Positions 29,681 to 37,603 of a DNA stretch of 37,680 nucleotides are shown in pieces. The stretch comes from Candidatus Thalassarchaeaceae archaeon. Its GTDB lineage: Archaea > Thermoplasmatota > Poseidoniia > Poseidoniales > Thalassarchaeaceae. Where the stretch lies: assembly GCA_030745885.1 (NCBI GenBank), contig JASLNR010000001.1, forward strand, positions 1 to 37,680, in the 5' to 3' direction. The notes below the pieces were generated by a model that saw only the letters and a program-made list of their open reading frames with translations, was not told the DNA's origin and did not search any database. Made by a program: the position numbers and the translations under genes. How positions within the stretch are numbered: position 1 is the first letter of the stretch; each line of letters starts with the position of its first letter.

Positions 29681-31177
29681 TCAGTCGGCTACCGATATTG
29701 CAAGCCTCCTAACGGCCACCGCAGCCTCAAGCATCTTCTCAGCTGCTCCTTCCGGGTTGAAGCCAGAGGAGAGGGATGTCGTGACCACGATTGAGGATAG
29801 GGTCTCGCCTTGGGGTTCTCGCAACGTGACTTGGACGGGGCGCGATCCGGCTGTCGTCACGGGCCAAGCGAGGCCTATCCACAGCACGATGCAATTGTCG
29901 ATTAGCCTGCCCAGCACGTCAACCAAGTCGTTCCCCTCCTCCCCGAGTTTTGCCGGTCTCTTGGGCTGCCTCGACAGAGGCGGATTGACTCGAAGCGTCT
30001 GCAGGTGAGGCTCGCCGTCGGCCGCGATAATCTCGATCTCCACCTGTGAGGATTCGCGAGAGTGATTGTGAACTATTACGAAAAGGTCACCCTGACCTTG
30101 TGTGCAACGTGGAGGCAGGTCCAGATCCATGCGCCAACGATTCTCGATTAGCGATGCGTGCCCTCTCATTGCTGAGTCCTGAAGCCTGTCAATCAGGCGA
30201 AATAGTCCGGGTTGCCAATGCCTGGTGTGTTCCATCAGGATACGTAGCGACTCGATGCTGAACTTCGAGGTGTCACTGGTCAGTCCATCTATTGCGGCAA
30301 CCCGGAAAACTCGCTTGGCCTCAGAAAGCAGACGTTCGTCATTGAGTAGCCCCAGATGATTGAGGTGCAGAACCCTCAGCAAGTGCTCAACCGCCGAGCC
30401 CGGTGTCTGGCTCGATCTGACCTTGTTTCCCAATCCGCGCACCCAGTCGTCCCAAGCGCCTGCCGTCTCAGGGTCTAGGTGGGCGACCAGTAAATCAGAG
30501 AGTACCCGGTCAAGCGTACTCTGATGGAGTGTTGGCGCATGCAGCGACAGCAAAGGAAAGGCATCATTCCGCATTGGAATGCCCTGTTCTAGCTTCAAAG
30601 TGTTTAGCAAGGCAATTACACCTAGGAAGATCGAGAGGCCGTAGAGGAGAGAGGCGAGGGTTGTCCCAGTATCGAAATTTCCGACAGAATTGATTGCGAA
30701 GGCGGCGACCAGAGCGCACAGCAATCGCGTCCGCTCGCGCAGGACGCGCTCATGCAGTGTATTCAGAATCCTCTCAACCCCCGGATATGCCTCCATCGAG
30801 AGCTTGCCGCCTGCCTTGAGTTGGAGTCGGTCTCTGGCGGACATCTGAGCGAATGTCGATGCCAGCAAGGTTGGAACGCAGAGCACCGATAGCACGACGA
30901 GGATGGCGACGCCTGCTTCGTCGAATGCGTATTCCCAACCAGCCAATAAGAGGATTGCATACGGAGCAGCAGCGGCGGCCAGCAGAAGTCTTAGATTAGG
31001 CATTCCACTTTGGGTTGCTGCTCGGGTCCATAACCTCCTTTGCGAGTCTCGGGTCCTTACCCTGCGAGAAAGAGCTGATTCACTGACCCGACCGAAGGTG
31101 CTCTCCTCACCATAGGGGTTGGGAAGGTCGGAATCCCCCTTATTCACGGACAATGGGGGTGGCTTCTTCTGCTTCAT
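29681..31177 (-). CDS. Orphan membrane protein of 498 residues
   Basis: I do not recognise this gene. The open frame runs 25 codons further upstream, up to the tRNA-Arg gene, but the ATG at 31177 (MKQKKPPPLSVNK) is the sensible start. The first 60 residues are polar and basic. About four hydrophobic segments follow, around residues 63-80, 89-109, 152-166 and 173-193. The C-terminal 300 residues are soluble and helical, with a stretch such as QTPGSAVEHLLRVLHLNHLGLLNDERLLSEA, then a beta-rich part (GDLFVIVHNHSRESSQVEIEII). It ends just before the flavoprotein gene on the same strand (67-base gap). A regulatory or envelope-stress role would be a guess. A profile search would be needed for any family. 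Confidence 0.72.
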   Translation of the reverse strand: MKQKKPPPLSVNKGDSDLPNPYGEESTFGRVSESALSRRVRTRDSQRRLWTRAATQSGMPNLRLLLAAAAAPYAILLLAGWEYAFDEAGVAILVVLSVLCVPTLLASTFAQMSARDRLQLKAGGKLSMEAYPGVERILNTLHERVLRERTRLLCALVAAFAINSVGNFDTGTTLASLLYGLSIFLGVIALLNTLKLEQGIPMRNDAFPLLSLHAPTLHQSTLDRVLSDLLVAHLDPETAGAWDDWVRGLGNKVRSSQTPGSAVEHLLRVLHLNHLGLLNDERLLSEAKRVFRVAAIDGLTSDTSKFSIESLRILMEHTRHWQPGLFRLIDRLQDSAMRGHASLIENRWRMDLDLPPRCTQGQGDLFVIVHNHSRESSQVEIEIIAADGEPHLQTLRVNPPLSRQPKRPAKLGEEGNDLVDVLGRLIDNCIVLWIGLAWPVTTAGSRPVQVTLREPQGETLSSIVVTTSLSSGFNPEGAAEKMLEAAVAVRRLAISVAD

Positions 31178-31252
31178 GGCATCGGACGAGCGAGATGCGA
31201 GACGTCGATTGTACAGCGTCACATTTCTTGAGGGATGAGTGCTCGCGAACAC

Positions 31253-31330
31253 GGGCGTGTAGCATAGCTTGGATAATGCACCGGCCTCCTAAGCCGGGGA
31301 CCGCGGGTTCGAATCCTGCCGCGCCCGCCA
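31253..31330 (+). tRNA. tRNA-Arg (CCT anticodon)
   Basis: This 78-base tRNA reads AGG codons. The acceptor GGGCGTG (31253-31259) pairs with CGCGCCC (31320-31326), the discriminator is G, and CCA is encoded at 31328-31330. The anticodon stem CCGGC/GCCGG holds the loop CTCCTAA, with anticodon CCT at 31288-31290. The T-arm GCGGGTTCGAATCCTGC is normal. An ACATTTCTTGA stretch about 30 bases upstream may be its promoter. It ends directly against the stop codon of the convergent RFC-like gene. Confidence 0.93.
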
Positions 31331-32467
31331 TCATCTAACAGCGAGGCCGTGGAAGCGGCCTGCTGAAGCGGTACGGTGGAGGAACTGCTCGAAGTGGATG
31401 CGGGGGTACGTCGAGCGTAGAAGGCTAGTATCGCAGTCTGAGAGGGCGTCGAGTAACTCAGCTCGCAGGGGAGGGGGGAGGGGTAGGCGCCTTCCCACTA
31501 TGACACCATGAATCTGGGAGACGATGTCACTGGCATCCATGCCGTGGTTCGTCATCAGGTCATCGATCTCTGCCATAGCCCCGGAGAGCAATTTCTTCTT
31601 TCTGCCCCCTTGGTTCTCCCAACGCCACGCGACCACCCTGCCCCTCAATGCAAGTTCGAGAAGATGCCTGCCTGCCTGCAGGGACGAGGCCTGAACAAGA
31701 CTGTGGACAGAAGAGCGATTGGAGGTCAAACCACGCAACTCGAGTAGCTCGAGAGTGAAGACGGCCTTCTTGAGGTTGCCCTCAGAAACGTAGGCGATGT
31801 CCTCCAGCACTCCCTCGGCAGGATAGCAGCCATGCTTTGAGGCGATCGAAGAGAGGATTGTTATGACCTCTCCCCTATCAGAGGAGGGGATTCTTATCAT
31901 CTGGCTTCTCGATCTGAGTGCCTCTATGATTCTGGAAGGTGCCCTAGCGACCAGTATGAATCGAGAGGCGGGGCCTATGGTCTCCATCATCCGTCGCAGA
32001 TAAGCCTGACGGATTTGGCCTAGATAGTCGGCGTCCTCGATGACAATGAGGCGACTGATTGGGATCTGCCCCTGCCGCAGGCTGAGTTCCGACCCCGATG
32101 GTGCGGTGTCACCCCCAGAGGGTTTTGCCATGCCCCTGTCGAATGCATCTAGGCTGAGGCGGCCTGCGAGGGTGTCCGCGTCAGAGCCGCCGGGTCTCAG
32201 AAATTCCTCGAAGGTGGACATCGCTCCCCTCTGCCTGAGAAGGTTCCTAGCCTGCAGCACGTGGGTGGTTGACCTCCAACTAGGGCCTAGTATCTGTCTG
32301 GCTACCAAACGCCACGATGCGGTCTTGCCGACCCCCGCTGGACCGGTGATGAGCAAATGAGGGGGGTCGGGAGACAGGCTGGCCGCCCTCAGTGCCTGTT
32401 GAGGTCCCTCGGGAATCGCGAGATCATCAAAGGTCCGAGGTCTTTCCGTTTCGAGCCAGCTCGCCAC
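31331..32467 (-). CDS. Replication factor C-like AAA+ ATPase
   Basis: The 378-residue protein is a clamp-loader-family AAA+ ATPase, most like replication factor C small subunit (or the large-subunit/RarA-like branch). It opens WLETERPRTFDDLAIPEGPQQAL, the usual RFC N-terminus. Walker A is GPAGVGKT (42-49) and Walker B is LIVIEDADYL (140-149), where canonical RFC has D-E-A-D. Sensor 1 is RFILVARAPSRIIEALRSRS, with SRS in place of the RFC arginine-finger S-R-C. An insert of about 30-40 residues lies between Walker A and B (about 75-130), rich in Gly, Ser and Asp. The C-terminal helical domain resembles the RFC collar. It sits 40 bases downstream of the Rpo12-like gene on the same strand. It is divergent, so it could load a clamp in a special context. 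Confidence 0.8.
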   Translation of the reverse strand: MASWLETERPRTFDDLAIPEGPQQALRAASLSPDPPHLLITGPAGVGKTASWRLVARQILGPSWRSTTHVLQARNLLRQRGAMSTFEEFLRPGGSDADTLAGRLSLDAFDRGMAKPSGGDTAPSGSELSLRQGQIPISRLIVIEDADYLGQIRQAYLRRMMETIGPASRFILVARAPSRIIEALRSRSQMIRIPSSDRGEVITILSSIASKHGCYPAEGVLEDIAYVSEGNLKKAVFTLELLELRGLTSNRSSVHSLVQASSLQAGRHLLELALRGRVVAWRWENQGGRKKKLLSGAMAEIDDLMTNHGMDASDIVSQIHGVIVGRRLPLPPPLRAELLDALSDCDTSLLRSTYPRIHFEQFLHRTASAGRFHGLAVR

Positions 32468-32507
32468 GAAGGCAGGGCGAAGTGGCGGACCTTGAACTCC
32501 TCGATGG

Positions 32508-32807
32508 TCACTCTGCCTTCAGGACCTTTGCCATTCCGTCCTTGCGGGGCTTGACGAAGATGCGGTAGCCGCACTTGTGGCATGACCTGCCCGTGGAGCC
32601 GGCCTCGGCCCAGGTGAAATGCCCGCAGTTCACGCACTTGTATCGAATCTCGAGTGGGTCCATGGGGGAATCGCAATGGCTGCACCGCTCCTCGCCAGAG
32701 GGACTGCGGGCCCTCCTGTCGGTGCGATTGCAGTTCCTGCACTTGTGTAGAATGGTCTGGTCGCTCTTCATGACTATCGAGCCGGCGAATTGCCGGGCCT
32801 TCTTCAA
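32508..32807 (-). CDS. Rpo12-like RNA polymerase subunit (RpoP) with an additional N-terminal zinc ribbon
   Basis: The 99-residue protein has two zinc ribbons. The C-terminal one (about 56-99) reads YKCVNCGHFTWAEAG then CHKCGYRIFVKPR then AKVLKAE. This is the pattern of archaeal Rpo12 (RPB12/RpoP), a small RNA polymerase subunit of about 45-50 residues, with zinc ligands C58, C61, C76 and C79. Ahead of it is another ribbon with C23, C26, C42 and C45, so the protein is about twice the usual length. It probably binds in the RNA polymerase core, with an added nucleic-acid or protein contact. Translation may start at the TTG at 32807, 13 bases after guaAA, or at an internal ATG at 32771 that keeps both ribbons. 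Another zinc-ribbon role is possible. Confidence 0.7.
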   Translation of the reverse strand: MKKARQFAGSIVMKSDQTILHKCRNCNRTDRRARSPSGEERCSHCDSPMDPLEIRYKCVNCGHFTWAEAGSTGRSCHKCGYRIFVKPRKDGMAKVLKAE

Positions 32808-32820
32808 CCTGTCCTATTCA

Positions 32821-33414
32821 TCAAGCAGTCTTGCGGGCACGTTTGCAAATCTCCACGAAGTTCTCGAATATCCGGGCACCGTACTCCGTGTCATTGACCT
32901 CTGGGTGGAATTGGAGGCCGAAACGGTCCAGTTCTTCGTTCTCCATGCCCTGAACCCCGCAGGAATCGCTGTAGGCAACGACCTTGAACCTTGGTGGTAT
33001 CTCCGTAACCTCGTCGTTATGGCTCTCCCACACAATCTGCTCGGAGGGGGTGCCTTCGAACAGGAGCCCGCCTCCGTCGACCAGACTGATGGAGGCGGCC
33101 CCGAACTCGGGTCTGGGGGCCTCACCAGCATCGCCACCGTAGAAGCGAGCCATGAACTGGTGACCTGCGCAGATGCCAAGAATTGGGACTTTCAGGGCTA
33201 GGTACTCCCCACAGTTGCCGAGCTCCCCGGTGAGTCCGACCCTAGCGGCACCACCCGAGAGAACCAGCCCGTCGAGATCCCTGAGATTATCGAGTGGTGT
33301 TGAGTTGGGCAGAATCTGAGTTTCGACCCCGAGATACCTGAGCATCCTCCACTCGCGATGGGTCCACTGACCACCATTGTCGATGACGTCGATGACGATG
33401 CTGCCATCGGCCAT
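32821..33414 (-). CDS. guaAA: GMP synthase glutamine amidotransferase subunit A
   Basis: This is the stand-alone glutaminase subunit of archaeal two-part GMP synthetase. It supplies ammonia for XMP to GMP conversion and needs the ATP-pyrophosphatase subunit GuaAB, not present in this window. The 197-residue length matches the family (about 185-200). Class I amidotransferase residues are visible: the nucleophile C82 in LGICAGHQ, and the H170 and E172 pair in LQFHPEV. It opens IVIDVIDNGGQWTHREWRMLRYLGV, the GuaA-type start. The segment ESHNDEV is the usual conserved region in GuaA. It lies just upstream of the Rpo12-like gene on the same strand. tRNA-Asp is divergent about 80 bases upstream. 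Confidence 0.93.
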   Translation of the reverse strand: MADGSIVIDVIDNGGQWTHREWRMLRYLGVETQILPNSTPLDNLRDLDGLVLSGGAARVGLTGELGNCGEYLALKVPILGICAGHQFMARFYGGDAGEAPRPEFGAASISLVDGGGLLFEGTPSEQIVWESHNDEVTEIPPRFKVVAYSDSCGVQGMENEELDRFGLQFHPEVNDTEYGARIFENFVEICKRARKTA

Positions 33415-33493
33415 GACAAAGCGGAGTGTGGCAGGGCGATGAATGATACCCCCTCAAAGATTGAAAAAGAGAGTCAATCTCGGTGAAGAACCA

Positions 33494-33569
33494 GCCCCGA
33501 TGGTGTAGTGGCCTATCATGCAGCCCTGTCGAGGCTGCGACCCGGGTTCAAATCCCGGTCGGGGCGCCA
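33494..33569 (+). tRNA. tRNA-Asp (GTC anticodon)
   Basis: The acceptor GCCCCGA (33494-33500) pairs with TCGGGGC (33559-33565), the discriminator is G (the tRNA-Asp identity base), and CCA is encoded at 33567-33569. The anticodon stem CAGCC/GGCTG holds the loop CTGTCGA, with anticodon GTC at 33528-33530. The T-arm CCGGGTTCAAATCCCGG is normal. The gene lies in the gap between guaAA and the trm5-like gene. Confidence 0.95.
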
Positions 33570-33645
33570 TTACTGGTCCTTGCTCAGGTGCTTGTGCTTG
33601 GGGCAGGCGTGGCTTCTGAACATCGACGTGGTCCAACATTATGCA

Positions 33646-34827
33646 TTATTTGGGGGCTATCCATGCTTCGAACGAGCAGAGCCTCAGCCTGCTGCTGTAG
33701 TCCCTCTTGATTCTGAGTGACGGTTTCGAGGTTCCCCCGAGGGTCGGTGGAAGCGCGCGCCTGATGGCCCGGTTAGCATTCTCAATCTCACTCTCGGCGA
33801 CTATCGCCCTGCCCCTTACCATAGACGGGCTGTCTCTGTCAAGGAGTGGGGTGAGCAAAGGCAGCATCTCAATTGTGCGATGAGGGAGATTCACAATAAT
33901 CAGGTCCCACTTGCCTGCGATTGCGGCGTTCTCGCTCAGGGTAGTGGCATCGGCATAGCCGACCATCCTGTCCTCGTGAAGGCGGGTCAGTGGGAGCGGC
34001 TCAGAGGGATAGTGGCGATTATCCCACCGACGAAGATTGTCGAGTAGCATCTCGACGGCTTGGGGGTTGAGGTCGGCTGCTAGGATGTCGCTGGAAAGGC
34101 CCGGTTCGCCAAGTAGGGTGGCTAGGGCAGGTCCAACCCCGCAGAATGGGTCACAGATGCGTAATGGGCGCCCGAGTATCTGGCGCAGTTGCTTGGATAG
34201 TTCTAACGTCTCGAGTCTCTCTGTCTGGAGTTTGGTAGAGAAATATGCACGGGTGGGATCGCACAATATGCTGCGTCCAGACTCCCTTAACAACACCCGG
34301 GTTTCGCATAGTTCAGAGGGTATCTCTCCTACTACTATCTCATCACCAATACGAGCTCCTATCGGACTGAGATCCCTGATTCGAAGTTCGCCCTGCACAC
34401 CATTGTCGCGGAGAGCCAAGCGGATGTGAGGGTGTGAACGAAGCTTAGCCTCAGCTATGGCAGAGGAGTGCTCCGCAACCTCGTCATCGATACGTAGCAC
34501 CATCATGTCGCCGATGAACTCGTGGGAAGAGGGCCATGTCTCTCGATGTCTCTCGACTTCGTCCTGTCCGACCATCCGAGCTAGGTGCGACCACCAGTCA
34601 GAGTCGACTCTCTCGTCGGCCGCCCCCTCGTGCTCGATGGCTTCGAAGTCGTCTAGGGGAATCGGGAATTCGATGGGCGCGCCGGCATCGAGGGGGATTA
34701 GCCTGTACTCGCTGTCCTCCGAAAGGAGGATTCGCATCCCCGGAGCGACCCAGTCGTTGCCGCGCAGATGGCCCAGGACCTCCTCGACCAGCCGATTAGG
34801 AACTCTGAGATGTCGCATCACGTTCAT
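33646..34827 (-). CDS. tRNA methyltransferase, Trm5-like (guanine-37 N1)
   Basis: This class I SAM methyltransferase of the Trm5/TRM5-TYW2 family should methylate N1 of G37 in tRNAs, next to the anticodon. The catalytic domain has the family's DPTRAYFSTKLQTERLE lead-in, then the SAM-binding motif ICDPFCGVGPALATLL, ILAADLNPQAVEMLLDN and the catalytic-type IIVNLPHR. The N-terminal 180 residues match the Trm5 RNA-binding part, including HEFIGDMMVLRID. I chose the ATG giving MNVMRHLRVPNRL (393 residues). An ATG ten codons earlier (34857) is also plausible and would share a CATG with the divergent dphB start. The open frame further upstream runs antisense to dphB and is not real. TYW2-like activity is an alternative. 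Confidence 0.88.
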   Translation of the reverse strand: MNVMRHLRVPNRLVEEVLGHLRGNDWVAPGMRILLSEDSEYRLIPLDAGAPIEFPIPLDDFEAIEHEGAADERVDSDWWSHLARMVGQDEVERHRETWPSSHEFIGDMMVLRIDDEVAEHSSAIAEAKLRSHPHIRLALRDNGVQGELRIRDLSPIGARIGDEIVVGEIPSELCETRVLLRESGRSILCDPTRAYFSTKLQTERLETLELSKQLRQILGRPLRICDPFCGVGPALATLLGEPGLSSDILAADLNPQAVEMLLDNLRRWDNRHYPSEPLPLTRLHEDRMVGYADATTLSENAAIAGKWDLIIVNLPHRTIEMLPLLTPLLDRDSPSMVRGRAIVAESEIENANRAIRRALPPTLGGTSKPSLRIKRDYSSRLRLCSFEAWIAPK

Positions 34828-34855
34828 GGCTAGGGGCAGGCCAGAGCGCTTCACC

Positions 34856-35677
34856 ATGACGGCAGAGGTTCCGGCACCAGGTCTGTGGCTGATTGGGTTG
34901 GGACCGGGTGATCTGGGGCACATGACTGAGCGGGCTAAGAGTGTGGCAAGAGGCTGCAAGAAGCGTTATTTAGAGGGCTACACGGCCCTTCTGCCCGAAG
35001 ATCAAGAAGAGAAGCTGGAGAGTCTGGTCGGCCCGTGGAAGAGGCTAATGCGCCCCTCGGTCGAGAACCCCGAAGACCTGATGGTGGAGGCTAGAGAGGG
35101 GGCAATAGCCCTGCTCGTAGTCGGTGACCCCATGCAGGCTACCACGCACATAGATCTCGAGTCGAGGTGCGCCGAGCGGGGAGTCGGCTTCGAGGTCGTG
35201 CCGGGGATGTCCGCAACCTCGCTGGCAGTCTCACTCTCGGGGCTGCAGTCCTACCGCTTCGGACGTCAGGTCACGCTGCCCTTCGCCTACGGCGATTACC
35301 TAGCTACTTCTCCTCTCGAAATGATAGACGCAAACTACGTCAGCGGACTCCACTCCATCGTGCTGCTTGATCTCGACCCCACTGGAATGGGTATCGAGCC
35401 CCCTAAGCCAATGCAGCCTGCCGAAGCGGTTGCTACGCTAGAACTAATGGTGTCGCGTTTGATTGAAGAGCAGGGTGAGAGGGAGAGCCTCACACACCCT
35501 GTACGAGAGTGGGACGGAATTCTGCTCAGCGACATCGGAACTGATGGGCAACGCGTGATTGCTGGTCACTTGAGTGATTTGTCGGAGGTCCAAGGGGGTT
35601 GCATCCACACCCTGATACTGCCTGCGGAGATGCACGGCAATGAGCGTGAGGCTTTCGAACGCCGAATCGTCGGCTAG
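34856..35677 (+). CDS. dphB: Diphthine synthase
   Basis: DphB methylates the modified histidine intermediate of elongation factor 2 to form diphthine, using SAM. It belongs to the tetrapyrrole/diphthine methylase family. From the ATG at 34856 the protein is 273 residues, as expected. It opens APGLWLIGLGPGDLGHMTERA and continues with YLEGYTALLP, the diphthine synthase signature. ALLVVGDPMQATTHIDL and EVVPGMSATSLAVSLSGLQSYRFGR follow, both family hallmarks. The longer open frame upstream is Ser/Arg-rich antisense of trm5 and was rejected. It diverges from the trm5-like gene. Confidence 0.95.
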   Translation: MTAEVPAPGLWLIGLGPGDLGHMTERAKSVARGCKKRYLEGYTALLPEDQEEKLESLVGPWKRLMRPSVENPEDLMVEAREGAIALLVVGDPMQATTHIDLESRCAERGVGFEVVPGMSATSLAVSLSGLQSYRFGRQVTLPFAYGDYLATSPLEMIDANYVSGLHSIVLLDLDPTGMGIEPPKPMQPAEAVATLELMVSRLIEEQGERESLTHPVREWDGILLSDIGTDGQRVIAGHLSDLSEVQGGCIHTLILPAEMHGNEREAFERRIVG

Positions 35678-35716
35678 GGTCTATGCGAGGGTCTCAAGAT
35701 AGGGTGTCCCGTCGCC

Positions 35717-37438
35717 GTGCCGTTCTCCATGGCCAAACCACCAGCTGAAGTCAGCTTCCCTGGTGACAAGAATCGAAGAAAGAGGATTCGTGTCCGTGGC
35801 ATAAAACAGGCCTCGAAAGAAATCCAAAGGCGCTTAGAGGCAAATCTCGATGCCCTCATCGAAGACCCGGAGATTTTCGTGCCAGAGATTACTGGAGACT
35901 TGGGGAAGATTTCGCTTTTCGGCCCGAAGGACCGCATGGCACTGACTCTGAGGGAAATTGGGGTCGTCGCTTCCAAACGGCATGATTCCAAGTGGTTACG
36001 CAAGAGGATGGTGAAGAAGGGAGGAGACCCTGTCTGCAGAGCTCTAGCGGGCTGTCTTCTAGCAGCCTCGGAAGATGACCTGTCGACGGTCTCAGTGTTC
36101 AAGCACGCGCTCTACGGCAACGCCAGTTTCCTGAGACGGGGGAATGGGAGGCAGAGCCACCAGGTCGGAATCCAAAACTTCACCCACACGAGGCTGCGTC
36201 TGCTGGTATGGGACGATCACGCGAAATCAGGCCAGTACTTCTTCTCCTGGGACGGCGGCTTCGTCTGCACAGGCACCGAATCCAACGCCCCCGTCGAGTG
36301 GATTGGTTGGGCGCTCGACAATGCCTCGACCGCCCTCTCGGGGGAGGACGCGCGTTGGTCGGTCGGGCTCGACGAGGACATCGTTCGGGAAGGCAAAATG
36401 ACCGAGCAGGGCTGGCTCAGGCTGAGGTTTGGCGACGACGCGACAGTGGGATTCTCCCAAGCGGCGCTGACCAAGACCTCGGAGCCGCTGGCACAGAGCA
36501 TCGCGATAACGATGATGCCACCCAACAAACTCGGGGAGATATGTGATGCCACTTGGATGTGGAGGCCCGAGGGGTGGCCCGAGGACCGCCCGCTTCCCGA
36601 AAAGGGCAGAGAGTTGCTCGAGGAGACGCTGCAGGCATGGCTCAAAATGTCGCTGGAGGACGAGTCGCTGGCGCGAAAATGCAGGAGTAGCATCCTCAAC
36701 TCAATCACCGACGGGTACGTGGCTGGCAGCAGTTGGTTCGCAGACGAGGATCTGGGGGGGTTCCTCGAGTACATGAGCGGGAGCGCCGAGGAGCGCCGTG
36801 CGATTGCCTGCGTTCTAGACACAATCGAAGGTGGCATTCACGTTAGATCAGATGGGGTCGTGCTGAGTCTCGATGAGCAGGTGACGCGCCTCGAGGACTC
36901 GTCTTGCCATCCCGTGCTCGTTGCTCTATGGCCTCAGCACGGGATGACCATTCTGGATGGTCTGTTTGGACTCTCGGGGAAGGAGGGCGAGAAGGTGCAC
37001 GAACGGCAGGCAAAGCGCAAGCAGGGCTTCGGAGCGTTCCTGCGTGAACTCAATGAAACGCTAAACACCGCAAAGCGCTTGGATCGGCTTCCATGGCAGA
37101 CTTCTTCGTTGCCATCCACTCTGGCTTTCGCCGACCGATTGGTACGCAGGGCCGTCGATGACGGCATCGCGGCAACGGTGTCGTTGGCTAGAAAGGGAAA
37201 GGGGCTCGAGGCGGCAATGGGCTGGGCATGGCTGGTGGTCCACGAGCGTACGGAGTCCGACGCTTGGAGGTTCGACGAGGACAGTCGCGACAAAGGGGGT
37301 GACTGGGTTCCAGCGCTGCAGGCGCTGTGGGACGCGGCAGACGCGCTTCTGCTCAAAGACGATCTCGAGGCAGTGGAGGACTACAGTGCGGCCATGGGCT
37401 GGTTGGCCGAGGTCAGCGGCTCTGGCCTCCTTCCGTAG
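35717..37438 (+). CDS. Orphan protein of 573 residues
   Basis: I do not recognise a family. The product is soluble, Trp-rich and highly charged, with no signal peptide or membrane helix. Segments include GDKNRRKRIRVRGIKQASKEIQRRLEANL near the start (basic, helical) and a beta-rich middle (RLRLLVWDDHAKSGQYFFSW and following, then GWLRLRFGDDATVGFSQ). Later helical parts include EKGRELLEETLQAWLKM and KVHERQAKRKQGFGAFLRELNETL. The start may be the GTG at 35717 or the ATG four codons later (35729, MAKPPAEVSFPG). It follows dphB by 39 bases on the same strand and is followed by the tRNA-Pro gene. The N-terminal basic part could bind nucleic acid; that is speculation. Confidence 0.7.
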   Translation: MPFSMAKPPAEVSFPGDKNRRKRIRVRGIKQASKEIQRRLEANLDALIEDPEIFVPEITGDLGKISLFGPKDRMALTLREIGVVASKRHDSKWLRKRMVKKGGDPVCRALAGCLLAASEDDLSTVSVFKHALYGNASFLRRGNGRQSHQVGIQNFTHTRLRLLVWDDHAKSGQYFFSWDGGFVCTGTESNAPVEWIGWALDNASTALSGEDARWSVGLDEDIVREGKMTEQGWLRLRFGDDATVGFSQAALTKTSEPLAQSIAITMMPPNKLGEICDATWMWRPEGWPEDRPLPEKGRELLEETLQAWLKMSLEDESLARKCRSSILNSITDGYVAGSSWFADEDLGGFLEYMSGSAEERRAIACVLDTIEGGIHVRSDGVVLSLDEQVTRLEDSSCHPVLVALWPQHGMTILDGLFGLSGKEGEKVHERQAKRKQGFGAFLRELNETLNTAKRLDRLPWQTSSLPSTLAFADRLVRRAVDDGIAATVSLARKGKGLEAAMGWAWLVVHERTESDAWRFDEDSRDKGGDWVPALQALWDAADALLLKDDLEAVEDYSAAMGWLAEVSGSGLLP

Positions 37439-37453
37439 CACGGCCCCAGTAGG

Positions 37454-37531
37454 TGGTGGGCCCGCCCAGATTTGAACTGGGGTCTAACGCCCCCGAAGCG
37501 CCAAGTATAGGCCAAGCTAACCCACGGGCCC
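37454..37531 (-). tRNA. tRNA-Pro (CGG anticodon)
   Basis: On the minus strand the acceptor GGGCCCG (37531-37525) pairs with CGGGCCC (37464-37458), the discriminator is A, and CCA is encoded at 37456-37454. The anticodon stem GGCGC/GCGTT (two G-T pairs) holds the loop TTCGGGG, with anticodon CGG at 37495-37493. The T-arm CCCAGTTCAAATCTGGG is normal. It reads CCG codons. Confidence 0.92.
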
Positions 37532-37556
37532 TGAGGCCAGCGGGCGCGGGAATCGG

Positions 37557-37564
37557 CCATAAGG
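37557..37564 (-). promoter_or_regulatory. TATA-like element upstream of tRNA-Pro
   Basis: On the minus strand CCTTATGG is centred about 29 bases before the tRNA-Pro start. The element sits in the 72-base divergent gap beside the tRNA-Ala promoter. Confidence 0.35.
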
Positions 37565-37570
37565 TGAATG

Positions 37571-37577
37571 CCTATAT
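37571..37577 (+). promoter_or_regulatory. TATA box for tRNA-Ala
   Basis: CTATATC is centred 30 bases before the tRNA-Ala start at 37604. It is the clearest TATA match in the window. Confidence 0.5.
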
Positions 37578-37603
37578 CGGGAGGGGGGCCGGCTCGGGCG
37601 CAG

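Noticed and set aside
31178..31252. N-terminal extension of the orphan membrane protein up to the tRNA-Arg gene
   Set aside because: It would fill the tRNA promoter region; the ATG at 31177 is a better start.
34457..34855. Long plus-strand extension of dphB
   Set aside because: It is Ser/Arg-rich antisense to the trm5-like coding region, and the diphthine synthase fold begins right after the ATG at 34856.
34858..34959. N-terminal extension of the trm5-like protein
   Set aside because: It is antisense to the conserved start of dphB and is Pro/Arg/Ser-rich with no family match.
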